The notes beneath the pieces were generated by a model. The model made no database searches, had not been told where the DNA came from, and was given only the letters and a program-made list of their open reading frames with translations. Positions 11,041-21,084 of a DNA stretch of 64,000 nucleotides are shown piece by piece. Source of the stretch: Lineus longissimus (taxonomy: Eukaryota > Nemertea > Pilidiophora > Heteronemertea > Lineidae); the NCBI RefSeq assembly GCF_910592395.1, contig NC_088311.1:15690501-15754500 (forward strand). The letters run 5' to 3'. Position 1 is the stretch's first letter. Each line of letters opens with the position of its first letter. The position numbers and the translations under genes are program-made.

Positions 11041-11550
11041 TACCTCCGTTCTGGACGAGTCTCACTGAAATGCGAGATCGACGATCTTTTCACTATATCA
11101 GTTTTCCAGTCATTTCTAATGTCGATCAGAATTTTTTAACTACTCGAAGGGGATTTCCGACATCCTGGGGAAAACCCTTTCTATTCATGCCAACTTCAGA
11201 GCGATTCTTGCAAAGCCGATACTTTGCTTTGAAAAATTTTCGCTTTTGGCGAAAAAACTTGAAAAATATCCAGACCTGAGTGGAAGTTTAGGAAAAAAGC
11301 CACATTGACATCAAAGTGAAATAAGTCATATGTAAAGTAATCCTCATGCCCAGTTGCAAGTGAGTAATACATGATTTATTTAGTTGGAATCAGACCTCGA
11401 ATGGTGTGTACAGGGTGTAGCATATGAATAATGATGGCGTTTTTGCAACCTTATTTTTGTGAGCAAGAAAACGAAGGTTTTCCTATGCTAATTTCACAGA
11501 ATAGCGTAGGGATTCGTACATCTTCTATTCATATGCTCTATTGCCCTGGC
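11041..11550. other. No supported gene
   Basis: Contains a short direct-repeat-like pair (GACAAGTCTCGCAAAATTGCGAG near 11008 and GACGAGTCTCACTGAAATGCGAG near 11054) at its left edge, but no gene or transposon terminus that I can support. Confidence 0.4.
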
Positions 11551-11555
11551 TTGGT

Positions 11556-12580
11556 CTACGGACGGATGATGAGGGTAGGTGACGTTGTCGTTGGGGGCGG
11601 ATGGGAAAAATCCAGGTGGACACCATGGCAGTGCAAACGCTGGTCGTCCGAGGCGTCGGTAGTAATTGACCTGGAGAGAGCACAGAGCGTCGGGTCGGCA
11701 TAAAATAACACCGCTTGCGTCTCCTTCACCAGGGCCTCCTCATTTGTAGTGTCCTTCACGGACGCAGACTAACTAAGAAAGCTGTAAACAATCTTTGAGA
11801 GGAGACAGTGATACCGGATCAGATCCCTATGGTACGAAAGGCAAAGGGGGAGCTGTGAAGCACTTCCCAGCCTGCATCAAAGCTCCTGGTCCAGTCGATG
11901 GCAAGGTCGAGACCAAGGAGCGCAGGTGACCTCCACATGACGGAGATGTCAATTGAGAGTAGAGTCCAATCAGGTGGATGCTAGAATCTGGTTCGGAGAC
12001 CAGGGCAATTCCTGGAAAGCCCAGTGCAGAACATCATCCAGTTCCTGCTCGGCGGCATCACCAAACAAATCGAAGGGAGCACGACGACCGATCGAGAGCG
12101 GAGTTAACCGACGGGAGAGGACGGATCTCAATCGGCAAGTAGTGCCTTATAAGGCCACGCAGGTCACGCACACCTGCCACCAGGGCAGGGTCCTCACTCC
12201 CCGAGAGGAAATCGGCCTGAGAGACAGGACCGGAAGTGGACTGAGAGTCGCCAAACGGAGTGTCGCAGTCCCTTTATAGGCTGATGACCAATGACGTCAA
12301 AAGGTCACCAGTCATTCAGCCTGCTGGGTTGAGGTCTGATCCTGGAGGTTCTTATATTCCAGGTGAGCCCTCAGCCGATGCAGCATTTGTCCCAGTCCGG
12401 ACGTTAGGCCGTCCGAGAGATGCTGAAAGTCGTTTCTGGGTAGCTCAGGGGCAGACACAGGCGGACGCTCCACCTAGACAATGGAGCCGTACCCAACCTG
12501 AGAATAGAGAGTTTCTGCTATCCCGTTTCCGTGAAAGAGATCGGGAAAGAATGGGACCGCGTCACAGAAAAATGACGTGA
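11556..12580 (-). other. GC-richer segment with possible decayed coding frames
   Basis: The minus strand gives a chain of protein-like blocks in changing frames: 11759-11556; about 12090-11985 (an acidic FGDAAEQELDDVLHWAFQEL stretch); about 12250-12075; and about 12475-12310 (a LSDGLTSGLGQMLHRLRAHL stretch). The plus strand is also open over 11953-12279 and 12260-12580, with Arg-rich products. Both strands being open is expected in GC-rich DNA, so strand and reality are uncertain. A retroelement gag-like relic on the minus strand is my preferred reading. Perfect TGACGTCA palindromes lie at 12292-12299 and 12578-12585. Confidence 0.25.
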
Positions 12581-12585
12581 CGTCA

Positions 12586-13028
12586 TCAATATGTGCGTAA
12601 ATTTTATCGAACCTGTTGCCGCGGTCTGAGATAAATCAGCTGTATCTCGTAAGTTTTGAACGAGATAAACTTTCCTTCAAATTCACTGTCTCATTTTTTC
12701 GAATTTGTGAATGATAGTGCAAGATATCATTATTAGTATATGTAGAGCCTGAAAGAACCAAAAACAGCGATATATTTCATGACAATCGCCCAGTATTTTG
12801 ATCTGAAAGGGCCTTGTCATTTTCGGGCTTTCGTCAATAAACTCTACGACGAACTGCGCGCTGGCAGAATCAAAAACTCGTGGACAACGTCATTAATATC
12901 GATTTCTAGAAATGACGTCGGCACAGAACCGGGACAGCAGAAACTCTCTATAGTAACCAGGAAGAACTTGGCGGGGGCGCAACAGGGAAATGGTTGGGCG
13001 CACCGCACACACTTCAGAGGAATCCTAA
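12586..13028. other. No supported gene
   Basis: Spacer between the GC-richer segment and the Harbinger fold-back. I see only short frames, and TAA at 13026-13028 is the target duplication of the next element. Confidence 0.4.
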
Positions 13029-13797
13029 AGCCTGCACCACACGGTGAAAATTTGCGTGATGCAAGTGACACGCGTGCATGTTGCGACAGGCAAATTCTCA
13101 CTGTGTGGGGTCGTTTTTTGCTGCGTATCTTCCCTCGTGAGTCGAGACGCAGCCGATCTAGCATGTTTGATATTTTCTCGACACGCGAGGAAGTTAATCA
13201 CCGTGTGGGGGCTACCTGCAGCAATGTTGCGCGAGTTCGACGAATCACAACAAGCAGATCGGTCACATGATTTATAGGTCAGTCACATGATACCAAAATG
13301 GCAGCTCTGTGGAACTGGCGATACTTCATGGGGTCCTCCTCCCGCAATTCAGCAATTAGATTTGCATAGGCCCCCTTATCCTCTCTTTTCTGAATCCATG
13401 GCCTTGTCCAAAGACTACGGTCAACGCGGCGCCGCCTCCGACGGAGTAACAGCAGGAGAATAAGGGCAATTTGGTCTTCTTGGTCCATAATACTTCTCAT
13501 AGGATTTGACAGTTCCCGGGCGCTGCCATTTTGGTATCATGTGACTGACCTATAAATCATGTGACCGATCTGCTTGTTGTGATTCGTCGAACTCGCGCAA
13601 CATTGCTGCAGGTAGCCCCCACACGGTGATTAACTTCCTCGCGTGTCGAGAAAATATCAAACATGCTAGATCGGCTGCGTCTCGACTCGCGAGGGAAGAT
13701 ACGCAGCAAAAACGACCCCACACAGTGAGAATTTGCCTGTCGCAACATGCACGCGTGTCACTTGCATCACGCAAATTTTCACCGTGTGGTGCAGGCT
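13029..13797. mobile_element. Harbinger-derived fold-back element with 277 bp arms
   Basis: Arms 13029-13305 and 13522-13797 are almost perfect inverted copies (about one base different per 100 where compared). The ends read AGCCTGCACCACACGGTG and are flanked by TAA on both sides (13026-13028 and 13798-13800), the PIF/Harbinger target duplication. The 216 bp centre contains part of a Harbinger transposase gene on the minus strand. This looks like a MITE formed by capture of one transposase exon between very long terminal inverted repeats. Near-identity of the arms implies recent activity or gene conversion. Confidence 0.88.
13279..13500 (-). pseudogene. Harbinger transposase N-terminal fragment
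   Basis: A 73-codon frame starts MRSIMDQEDQ, has a run of Leu then Arg, and contains WTRPWIQKREDKGAYANLI followed by AELREEDPMKYRQFHR. The W.RPW...R...GAY..L..EL...D...Y..F pattern is the N-terminus of PIF/Harbinger (HARBI1/ALP1-like) DDE transposases. The frame runs into the right-hand part of the left arm and stops at 13279, so the catalytic DDE region is absent. It cannot encode an active transposase. Confidence 0.75.
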
Positions 13798-13982
13798 TAA
13801 GATCCAGCAAAATTTTTTCCTGAACCTTTCGCACAACACAGTGTACATCTGCAAAAATTCCAACCAATCAGAAGGAAGCAAATCTGTGATGTAAATCTTG
13901 TAAAACATGTAAATCCATGTACAGTTCAGTAGGTGCCTACAGATGCATACTCACTGATCGGAGATGAGAAGTACTGTAGATG

Positions 13983-14466
13983 ATTTAAATGACGTGGCAA
14001 TGTACGTATACTTACCTTGGGAACATGAAATCCACAGGGGCTGGGTGCACTGATGAAAGCTTCATGGAGCTGAAGCCCATTAATAATGCACTATGAAGTG
14101 AGTGCGGGGCCCTAGGCCCAAATGGTTGCAACAAAAATCGACCATTTACAAAGATGGGAGTGTGAGACTTCCTCATCACAGGCACTACAGATGTGCAGTG
14201 CCAAAGCCAGAGCGCCCTGGGGTGTTGCCAGACAGTGGACACCAAGGGAATAATAACAAATGATGTTGACGTGGCAATTTGGTGTCCACTGCGCCTGCAT
14301 GACTTGATGATTTTTGTTGCAACCATTTGGGCCTAGGGCCCCGCATTCACTTAAGAGTGCATTATTAATGGGCTTCAGCTCCATGAAGCTTTCATCAGTG
14401 CACCCAGCCCCTGTGGATTTCATGTTCCCAAGGTAAGTATACGTACATTGCAACATCATTTAAATA
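13983..14466. repeat. Fold-back repeat, arms about 157 bp
   Basis: 13983-14139 and 14309-14466 are inverted copies, sharing for example CTTACCTTGGGAACATGAAA, GGGGCTGGGTGCACTGATGA and the GCCCAAATGGTTGCAACAAA block. The loop is about 170 bp. Both ends contain ATTTAAATGA. Arms show a few substitutions and small indels. The right part of the loop (14256-14308) belongs to a second inverted pair with 15014-15066, so elements are nested here. Confidence 0.85.
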
Positions 14467-14679
14467 CTATTTCCCTCCGTATACTTATTTCCTTTACTGT
14501 CCAGCTGTTTCAACCTCTCCGGTTTCACGTGTCTTCTTTAGGCACACAGGTTAAACTTTTAACCATCTAGACCCACTTTTGCCAACTGCTTGGCTATGAC
14601 CGCCCTCCAGCAGGCCATACTGCCTGGATGGACTGACCAAGATCTACTCTAGGTCAATCAAGGGGAGAAATTGACTCCT

Positions 14680-14769
14680 TGCGGTCCCGCTATCAGGATA
14701 CCTCTGTATATCCAACCGTATTTCTTTGTCGCCACACGCATCTGATGAGTCTCTCTTGACGAAACCGCA
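14680..14769 (+). ncRNA. Hammerhead-ribozyme-like core
   Basis: CTGATGA (14742-14748), a 3 bp stem II GTC/GAC (14749-14751 and 14758-14760, loop TCTCTT) and GAAA (14761-14764) make the full conserved hammerhead core. Stem III is complete: UGCGGU (14680-14685) pairs with ACCGCA (14764-14769). The expected cleavable C follows at 14686. The segment between has a hairpin (GGATA 14696-14700 with TATCC 14709-14713) of the sort seen in stem I. The bases next to CTGATGA do not pair with those after the cleavage site, so stem I is broken or carries an insertion of about 25-30 nt. Hammerheads of this look are known in Penelope-like elements and retrozymes. Activity is doubtful for this copy. Confidence 0.6.
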
Positions 14770-14915
14770 TTTCCTGCACCTTCATGACCTATCAGGCACA
14801 CATGGTTGCTTCATACCATCAGTGCACGGTGCCCAGTAGCCAAAATCCTTCATTTTGGTCCTATCTTGTTGCCATGAGCAACAGAGCATGCAGGCTCAGG
14901 CTATGATGTCACTGA

Positions 14916-14923
14916 TGACGTCA
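14916..14923. promoter_or_regulatory. Perfect CRE-like palindrome TGACGTCA
   Basis: One of five perfect TGACGTCA sites seen (others at 12292, 12578, 59247 and 62542). It sits in a stretch (about 14900-14965) rich in near-matches such as TGATGTCA and TGACGTCG. Whether any binding factor uses it is unknown; the near-matches look like local sequence drift. Confidence 0.3.
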
Positions 14924-15095
14924 CAAGGATGCTATGACGCCATCATGATGTCATGACGTCGGGTCAACAATCACAGCTGTCAGTCAGTCCCTGAATGATC
15001 TCTTCATTCAGTTGCGGTCATGCAGGCGCAGTGGACACCAAATTGTCACGTCAACATCATTTACTGTAGATGATTTAATCCATTATACAACTCAT

Positions 15096-15548
15096 CTTAC
15101 TATTTGATGCTGGAATATTGTGGTTTTGTTGAAAGTTTTGCCAATGTACACTGTTGTAAGAAAACAAACAAAACAAACAACCTCGCCCCTGTGAAGCTGG
15201 GGCCCCCGCGGTGGTGGAAGGGGTAGCCCAGGGCTGCCCCGACTGGCTGATAGTTCCGCTCCGCGTAGGTGCTTGTGATCCTTTTGGCCGGGTAGAAGGG
15301 GATGAAGGAGCCACCCCCGGGCGAACGAGTCCGCGCCAACATGGGCTCACTCATCAGCTCCCTCGGACGGAGAAACGCCGGGCCAGGACTATGAATCCCA
15401 ACCGCAATGGGACCTGGGCACCCCTCCGCCACTGCGGGGGCCCCAGCTTCACAGCGGCAAGGTTGTTGGTTTTTTTGTTCTCGAACAACACAGTGTACAT
15501 TGGCAAAACTTTCAACAAAACCACAATATTCCAGCATCAAGTAGTAAG
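15096..15548. repeat. Fold-back element, arms about 135 bp, GC-rich inner part
   Basis: 15096-15228 and 15415-15548 are inverted copies. The outer part is AT-rich (TTGATGCTGGAATATTGTGG and on through TTTGCCAATGTACACTGTTG) and the inner part GC-rich (GTGAAGCTGGGGCCCCCGC). The two arms differ by a small A-rich insertion (AAACAAACAAAACAAAC) in the left arm. The centre is GC-rich without a recognisable gene. No clear target duplication was found. Confidence 0.85.
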
Positions 15549-15789
15549 GTGTGATGTATAACATCCATCATTTTTGCCACATATCGTGGATGATTTCATG
15601 AAATGACCAATAAGGATTTTTTTCATTTTGAGAATACTCAAGTCAAAGATTTGTATAGTTTGAATGACTCTGTGCATTACACATAAATTAGTATAATGGC
15701 ACGAAATGCATGAATAGAGGGTGAAGCGTTATGAAATTGACATTGACTTTGAATATAATCATGATAATTGGTGTATAAGTAGACATGGC

Positions 15790-16255
15790 TAGTATCAATC
15801 AATCAATATTGGCATTTGAAAAGCGCTCTAATTACTCAGCAGGTGGGTAGTCTATAGCGCTTTCTTTCCCGAAGGCAGCAGCAAATAGGTGGGCATTAAG
15901 GAGGACTTGAAAATCTGGAGGGAATCAGTGTTTCAAAGCCTTGACGACAGGTGGTTCCACAATTTTGGAGCAGCCGCCACGAAGGAACGACCACTAAGTG
16001 TTTGGCATTTGACCCAAGGTATACCTCAAGGAACATTGCAGATCCAGATCTGAGGCCTTGGCGATCGATCATTCTGAATTGAATCATGGATCTGAGATAT
16101 GCCGGAGCCTCCCCAGTCAAGCACTTGAACACCAAGAGCAGAATATTGTACTGGATCCTGCACTTGACTGGTAGCAAGTGCAGGTGAAAAATAAAGTTGA
16201 AAACCCGTTGGATTTTGTTCAAAACTTGGCAGGGATACCATTCAGGAGGGCATTA
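15790..16255 (-). mobile_element. CR1/L2-like LINE 3' fragment
   Basis: Reading the minus strand from 16222, the frame gives the end of a non-LTR reverse transcriptase: HLLPVKCRIQYNILLLVFKC, GEAPAYLRSMI, then SNAKHL and, after frame slips, the FETLIPSRF block. The canonical family ending (AA.GKESA.DYPPAE) follows at about 15900-15830 in another frame. The 3' end is marked by ATTGATTGATTGATAC at about 15790-15807, a short microsatellite tail. The copy is 5'-truncated and frameshifted. Confidence 0.85.
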
Positions 16256-17084
16256 CAGTAGTACAACTCTGAGGGCGCTGTTATTTTAATTTGAGAAATA
16301 TTGCAGACCAGTCACATTGTGAAATCATTGACGATGTGACTATACGCAGAAAAAGATTGATCACTACACAAAGCGTCACGTGATCAAAAAGCTTGGGAAT
16401 GGGGTGGAAAATATTGTACAAGACGCCGATCAAAATGGTCGTCGAGGTACACAAGGGGTGGATAAGGGGTGGATAATTATAAAAAGGAAATGTCTCACCC
16501 GCCTCCTGAACCACCAATATTCCAAATGGACGTCTCATGGCAGGCCCTTATTTAGCTCCAAACGTTAAAAAACGGGAATATATAGCAAGAAACTCGGCGA
16601 ATTCTTCATCGATTCACCGAGGAAAAAGTATTGATTAATGCCAGCTATCAGGAGGCAGAGGCTGTACTGGGGCACCCCTGGATGTAGCTACATGAACTAG
16701 GTCGATTTTTTATTTAGGGTCATCTATATTGTTTAGAAGGAGACCGCTTTCTCGGCAGTGCACGGCCAAGATGGAATTGGAAGAAGTGTAGGTTTATCGG
16801 TGGAGAAATAAAATGTGAAAAGAATTTGATTAATTTCGAGTTTTGCTTTAGAATATCGTCCGTGGAATCGTAAATATAAAGAAAGACGAGACGTAAGAGC
16901 ATTTTGAATAACATGTTGATATCAGGGCTTGGTTTTATTAAAGAAAATACGAAAAAAAATAATGAAATAGACTTTTTGAACTTAGAAAATCTCTGAATAT
17001 CATGAAAAAAGAAAAAGAAAACAAAATGGCCGGTCCACCCCCGGTCGATACGCGTGGTTATTAGTTTATGTACAGGGAGAACAC
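16256..17084. other. No supported gene
   Basis: Spacer between the CR1-like fragment and the BEL/Pao relic. There is a short direct repeat (GGGGTGGATAA, twice near 16455-16475) and A-rich runs, but no LTR that I can pair with a downstream copy. Confidence 0.4.
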
Positions 17085-18611
17085 GTGATGTTATTCCAAG
17101 GGGATAACGAGGTTCCAGTTGTTGCTCACAAAGATTCCATGAGACATAGCGAACGAGAAATGCTCAGGACACATCTTCGCCAACGAGTGGGAACTTCGCA
17201 GCAACAAATAGAAGCGGAGACTAGGAAACTCGAGAAGCACACTCATAAACCTAGTCCTAGTCCCACTCGTGAACCTAGTCCTGCCCGTGAACCTCGTCCA
17301 GCTCTCCCATATTCCTGGGGCACAGGAGCCTAATGTTAGCCTTCATTCCAAGCCTATCCCGAAGCCGAGGAACAAACCAGTGCCTGCTCCAAGACTGTCA
17401 TTGTCTAAACGTGATGGATACAAGGGGTCCACTCCTTGGTCGCCAAAAGTAGTGGAAACACCCATGTTGCGACTTGAATATGTGACTCGCTCTACCAAAA
17501 CTAGGTGCTTGTCGCATCTGAACTCGACAGGTTGATACGGACTTGTTGTTCATTTCCCTATTGTAGACCTTTTGTGAAATCTATTACAAACTGATTTGGT
17601 CACATTTCACAAAAGGTCTACAATAGGGAAATGAACAACAAGTCCGTATCAACCTGTCAAGTTAAGATGCGACAAGGGCCTAGTTTTGGTAGAGCGGGTC
17701 ACATATGATGATTTGTGGCAGAAAGCCTCCCATCCGAGTTGAGACGTCCTGTGTCTGATGATCGAGATCGTTCTCGGCTAAATGTAAATTCGTTACAGTT
17801 CGTCCCAGGGTCTAGGAGGCTTGGAGGGGAGCAAATTGTGGAGTATGGCTGCACTGGTGGGCATGCCACATCGAGGATGTCGCAGCCGGTACCAGAAATC
17901 TTGGAGGATGGCTACACTGGTGTGTATGCCATGCCGAAGGCATCGGAGCCAATACCAGAAATTGACACTACGCCTCATGTCAGAATGGTTACCATTACAG
18001 CTACAGAACAAGTGGAGGCGTCGTGCTGTGGAGACTGCCCACAGGACCAGTACTTATTCCAAGATCGCAGAGTTTGTCAAGTTTGTGTCAATGGCAGCAA
18101 CCGAAGCCAATGACCCGCTTTCTGGCATACAAGGACACTACAATGATAGCAACGCCAAATAGCATAGCAATGCTAAAGAGCATAGCCATAGGAAACATGA
18201 GAAACAAAGCGGGCGAACACTTGTCACACGGAACACGGACGATTCTAAAGCTGCGTCATCACAGCGGATTTATCAGATGTGCAAAAGCGAAGACCATGCC
18301 ATCCGGCATTGCACAGCTTTTAAGAAAAAGAGTGTGCCAGATCGGTGGCAGGTTGCAAACGATTGCAAACTTTGCATCCGGTGCTTACCTCGGTGAAAAC
18401 TGTCCCAAGGAGCAGCAAATGCGGAATCGGAGGATGCACTGACAGTTGTTACCGTCGGTTGCATAAGAATGAGGGACGTCAGGAACGTGAAGCCCTGCAG
18501 AAGAAGAAATCAGCCAGTAAGAAGAAGGAACATCGAGTTACATCAACTCAAGAGTGGCTGAAGAGCTGGGTGTTCAAGGACAGATTTCTGAAGCAAAAGT
18601 TAATGTGCTAA
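17085..18611 (+). pseudogene. BEL/Pao gag (broken)
   Basis: The N-terminal part (17085-17330, then 17335-17481 in a shifted frame) is Pro/Ser-rich with PSPTREPSPAREPRP and PIPKPRNKPVPAPR strings, as in the leader of BEL gag. After the first MITE, 17715-18010 carries two imperfect copies of a GYTGGHA..PEI-type 30-residue unit. From about 17985 the LPLQLQNKWRRRAVETAHRT block and KIAEFVKFVSMAATEANDP match the end of the BEL capsid region. A CCHC-like nucleocapsid, CKSEDHAIRHCTAFKK (about 18279-18330), LCIRCL and CGIGGCTDSCYRRLHK (about 18420-18468), follows. Reading frame changes at least three times. Confidence 0.8.
17482..17702. mobile_element. 221 bp palindromic MITE, copy 1
   Basis: The ends GTGACTCGCTCTACC and GGTAGAGCGGGTCAC are inverted; the arms are nearly complementary over about 95 bp around a short loop. 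The flanks carry ATAT at 17478-17481 and 17703-17706. Copy 2 at 18774 has the same length, but its central loop is in the opposite orientation, so the two copies inserted in opposite directions. A 4 bp duplication excludes mariner (TA) and Harbinger (TWA) and points to a group such as Chapaev or Sola; the family is unassigned. It interrupts BEL gag. Confidence 0.88.
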
Positions 18612-19297
18612 ATGGGTCAACAACACCTTTCATAACTATGCAAGTTGAATTAGTTTGGAAAGTTTAGGTAGGGAAGTTGACATTGTGTTCAATGCCACAA
18701 CTGTCGACAAAATCACGCCATGAAGATAGGAATGTTCATAAGAATCAATACGCCCAATTGAAAAACATTAACTGTGACCCGCTCTACCAAAACTAGGCGC
18801 TTGTCGCATCTGAACTTGACAGGTTGATACGGACTTGTTGTTCATTTCCCTATTGTAGACCTTTTGTTGAATGTGACCAAATCAGTTTGTAATAGATTTC
18901 ACAAAAGGTCAACAATAGGGAAATGAACAACAAGTCCGTATCAACCTGTCAAGTTCAGATGCGACAAGCGCCTAGTTTTGGTAGAGCACGTCACAACTTT
19001 CTGAAAGCTGAGAGGCGTCGCACTGTTGATGCTTTGATTTGGGGCGGACTGCCCCGACCTTCACTTCGCATATCAGGAGATAATTGCTAGCCCGGTGAGC
19101 AAGTGGCAAGGAAGACGGGCCTTGGGTGGACATGTATTGGGCCGATACCCAATGCAAATGGCAGCAATGACACTACTAAATTTGCTCATTCCTATTTTAG
19201 TACCACATCTTACTCCGAGATGACTGCACCTGATATTGACCACACACTGCGTCTTTCTGGGAAGCAGAAAATGTCGTTCATAACAAGCAGGTCATGA
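18612..19297 (+). pseudogene. BEL/Pao protease region (broken by MITE)
   Basis: VNVLNGSTTPFITM (about 18599-18642) matches the start of the BEL protease domain, normally a VNVLNG..F.TM string. After about 130 bp of decayed sequence and the second MITE come RRTVDALIWGGL, where the family has a D.LIG.D active block, and then the conserved end (VARKTGLGWTCIGPIPNANG, about 19100-19159). The family's active-site region is degraded. The MITE lies between these pieces, so the protease was split by the insertion. Confidence 0.75.
18774..18994. mobile_element. 221 bp palindromic MITE, copy 2
   Basis: Same termini and same 221 bp length as copy 1, with the loop inverted. It is flanked by AACT on both sides (18770-18773 and 18995-18998), confirming a 4 bp target duplication. 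Arms carry CTTGTCGCATCTGAACTTGA and ACTTGTTGTTCATTTCCCTA. A few substitutions separate the copies, so they are of similar recent age. It interrupts BEL protease. Confidence 0.9.
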
Positions 19298-19328
19298 TCC
19301 CAAGGACAGACAGGTTTTCACCCAAACA

Positions 19329-20940
19329 ATGGAGTCTATCAAGGTCGTGGATGACCGATACGAAGTCCATATTCCATTGAAGGGAGATCAGACACAATTC
19401 ATGCCTGGCAGTCGAGAAATAGCAGAAAAGTGGCTATTTAGCATAGAAAGGAAAATGCTGAAAGATAAGGAAATAGGACTCAGTTATCAGAAAGTCATCA
19501 CTGAGTATCTGGAGAAAGGATACGTCAAGAAGATCCCCGACAGTCAAGATCATACGGCAGAGGAGAACTCTTGGTATTTGCCACATTTTGCAGTTGTGAG
19601 AGCAGCCACAACAAAGACTAGAATTGTATTTGACACCTCAGCAAGTAATGGGACATCCTTGAATGACAAGATTTATCAAGGACCAAAGCTTCAGCTGGAA
19701 CTCTATGATGCTCTGCTGCGATTTCAAAAGAAGCCAATAGCTCTAGTACGTGACATTTCCCCGGCATATTTCATTATTTTGGTCAATCCAGCTCGGAAGT
19801 CGTATTTCCGATTTATGTCGAGAGATCTAGACCAGTCAATGAAGCCAGTAGATGTCTATGAATTTCTGAGAGTTGTTTTTGGGATCAACTCATCTCCATT
19901 CCAAGCACAATCAGTAGTCCAGGAACACGCTCGATGACATCATTCTGGAAGAGTTTCCATTGGCAGCTGAATCAGTATTGAATTCTACATTATATGGATG
20001 ACACCATGGACACCGTTGTTGAAGCCTAAGAGGAAAGGAGCAGCCATGCACCCAAGAAAATGGTTGTCCAACTCGCCAGCCATACTCGCCCAGATACCTG
20101 AAACTGACAGAGCCTCAGAGATAAACCTGGAGGAAGGACAGCTTCCCTCCGTAAAGGCACTTGGAGTTCTTTGGCTTGCTGAAGAAGACGTCTTTGCCTT
20201 CCACTTGGCAGGCCCAGAAGAAGATTTCAGGATAACAAAGAGAAGCCTACTGAAGAAAGTTGCTTCAATAATTGATCCGCTGGGATTGGTCTCCCCCATA
20301 CGTCGGCAGAGGAAAAATGCTAATGCAAGAAGTTAGGGCCAGTGGAATTGATTTGGATGAGCAGGTTCCTGAGTTTTTGAAGAAGAAATCTAGGGGTTGG
20401 ATGACTGAGATATCTTGTTTGGCAGAAGCAAAGAGACCCAGATGTATCCAACTTCAAGAGAAAACTGTCAACATGGAGATACACTGATTTGGAGACACAT
20501 CAACAGATGCATATGGAGCAGCAATCTACGCCGGAGTTACCTATGACAGCGGCATGGTAACTTCCCGTCTGATAGCTTCAAAGACCAAAGTCGATCCCCT
20601 TGTCGCTACTAGTATACCAAGACGCGACATGATGGCAGCGATTCTCAACCTACATTTAGCCTAGTCAGTTGTCACAGCCTTTAAAGTCTCCCTTCGAAAG
20701 GCCACATTTTGGTTTGACAGTTTGAATATCCTGTGGTGGATAAGACGCCCAAGTCGAAAGTTGAAAATCTTCATAGCCAACCGAGTAGGGGAAATACAAA
20801 GCTATACAAATCCAAGCCAATGGAGGTATATCGCGACCAAGCAGAATCCAGCAGATTTACCGTCAAAAGGACATCACACCAGCTTGTCCTTGTGTAAGTA
20901 CGACCGGGTACTTAGGACTTTTTGTGTGAAGGACTGTAAA
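19329..20940 (+). pseudogene. BEL/Pao reverse transcriptase-RNase H (broken)
   Basis: An open frame at 19329-19937 covers the RT fingers and palm: SWYLPHFAVVRAATTKTRIV, FDTSASNGTSLNDKIYQGPK, LVRDISPAYF (first catalytic Asp retained), and YEFLRVVFGINSSPFQAQ. After a frame change the YMDD box lies at 19991-20002. The thumb/connection follows (LPSVKALGVLWL, about 20145-20185; SIIDPLGLVSPI, about 20265-20300). RNase H traces are STDAYGAAIYAGV (about 20500-20540) and the C-terminal QNPADLPSKG box (about 20845-20875). At least four frame changes and internal stops mean no active enzyme. There is no integrase after it. Confidence 0.88.
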
Positions 20941-21084
20941 TTCTTCTACATCGCAATTGATTGGTGTTGGACCAAAGGTGATAAATGTGAAGTGCCAATA
21001 GAATAATTGTGCATGTCTTTATAAGGCCGGCCAACAGTGTGTAAAAAACGTGGCATATTCGAGTTGTCAAATCATTTGTGGGCA

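Larger units (their letters stand above)
14256..15066. mobile_element. Segment bounded by a 53 bp inverted pair
   Basis: 14256-14308 (AAATGATGTTGACGTGGCAA then TTTGGTGTCCACTGCGCCTG) is matched by the reverse complement of 15014-15066 with few differences. The related word ATTTAAATGACGTGGCAATG also starts the 13983 fold-back. This suggests several copies or fragments of one terminus family. The enclosed 0.8 kb contains the right arm of the fold-back and the hammerhead-like core at 14680-14769. Superfamily and target duplication could not be determined. Confidence 0.45.
17085..20970 (+). mobile_element. BEL/Pao retrotransposon relic
   Basis: Ordered remnants of gag (N-terminal Pro-rich region, capsid end, zinc knuckles), aspartic-protease region, reverse transcriptase and RNase H. 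No integrase domain is seen after 20,970 and no long terminal repeats could be paired, so the copy is 3'-truncated and perhaps internal-only. Two copies of a 221 bp MITE interrupt it (17482-17702 in gag, 18774-18994 in protease). Multiple frame changes show it is dead. Confidence 0.85.

Noticed and set aside
14742-14764. Chance occurrence of CTGATGA..GAAA
   Set aside because: I considered dismissing it, but the exact six-base stem III partner and cleavage-site C upstream make coincidence unlikely, so it is reported as a finding with the stem I caveat.
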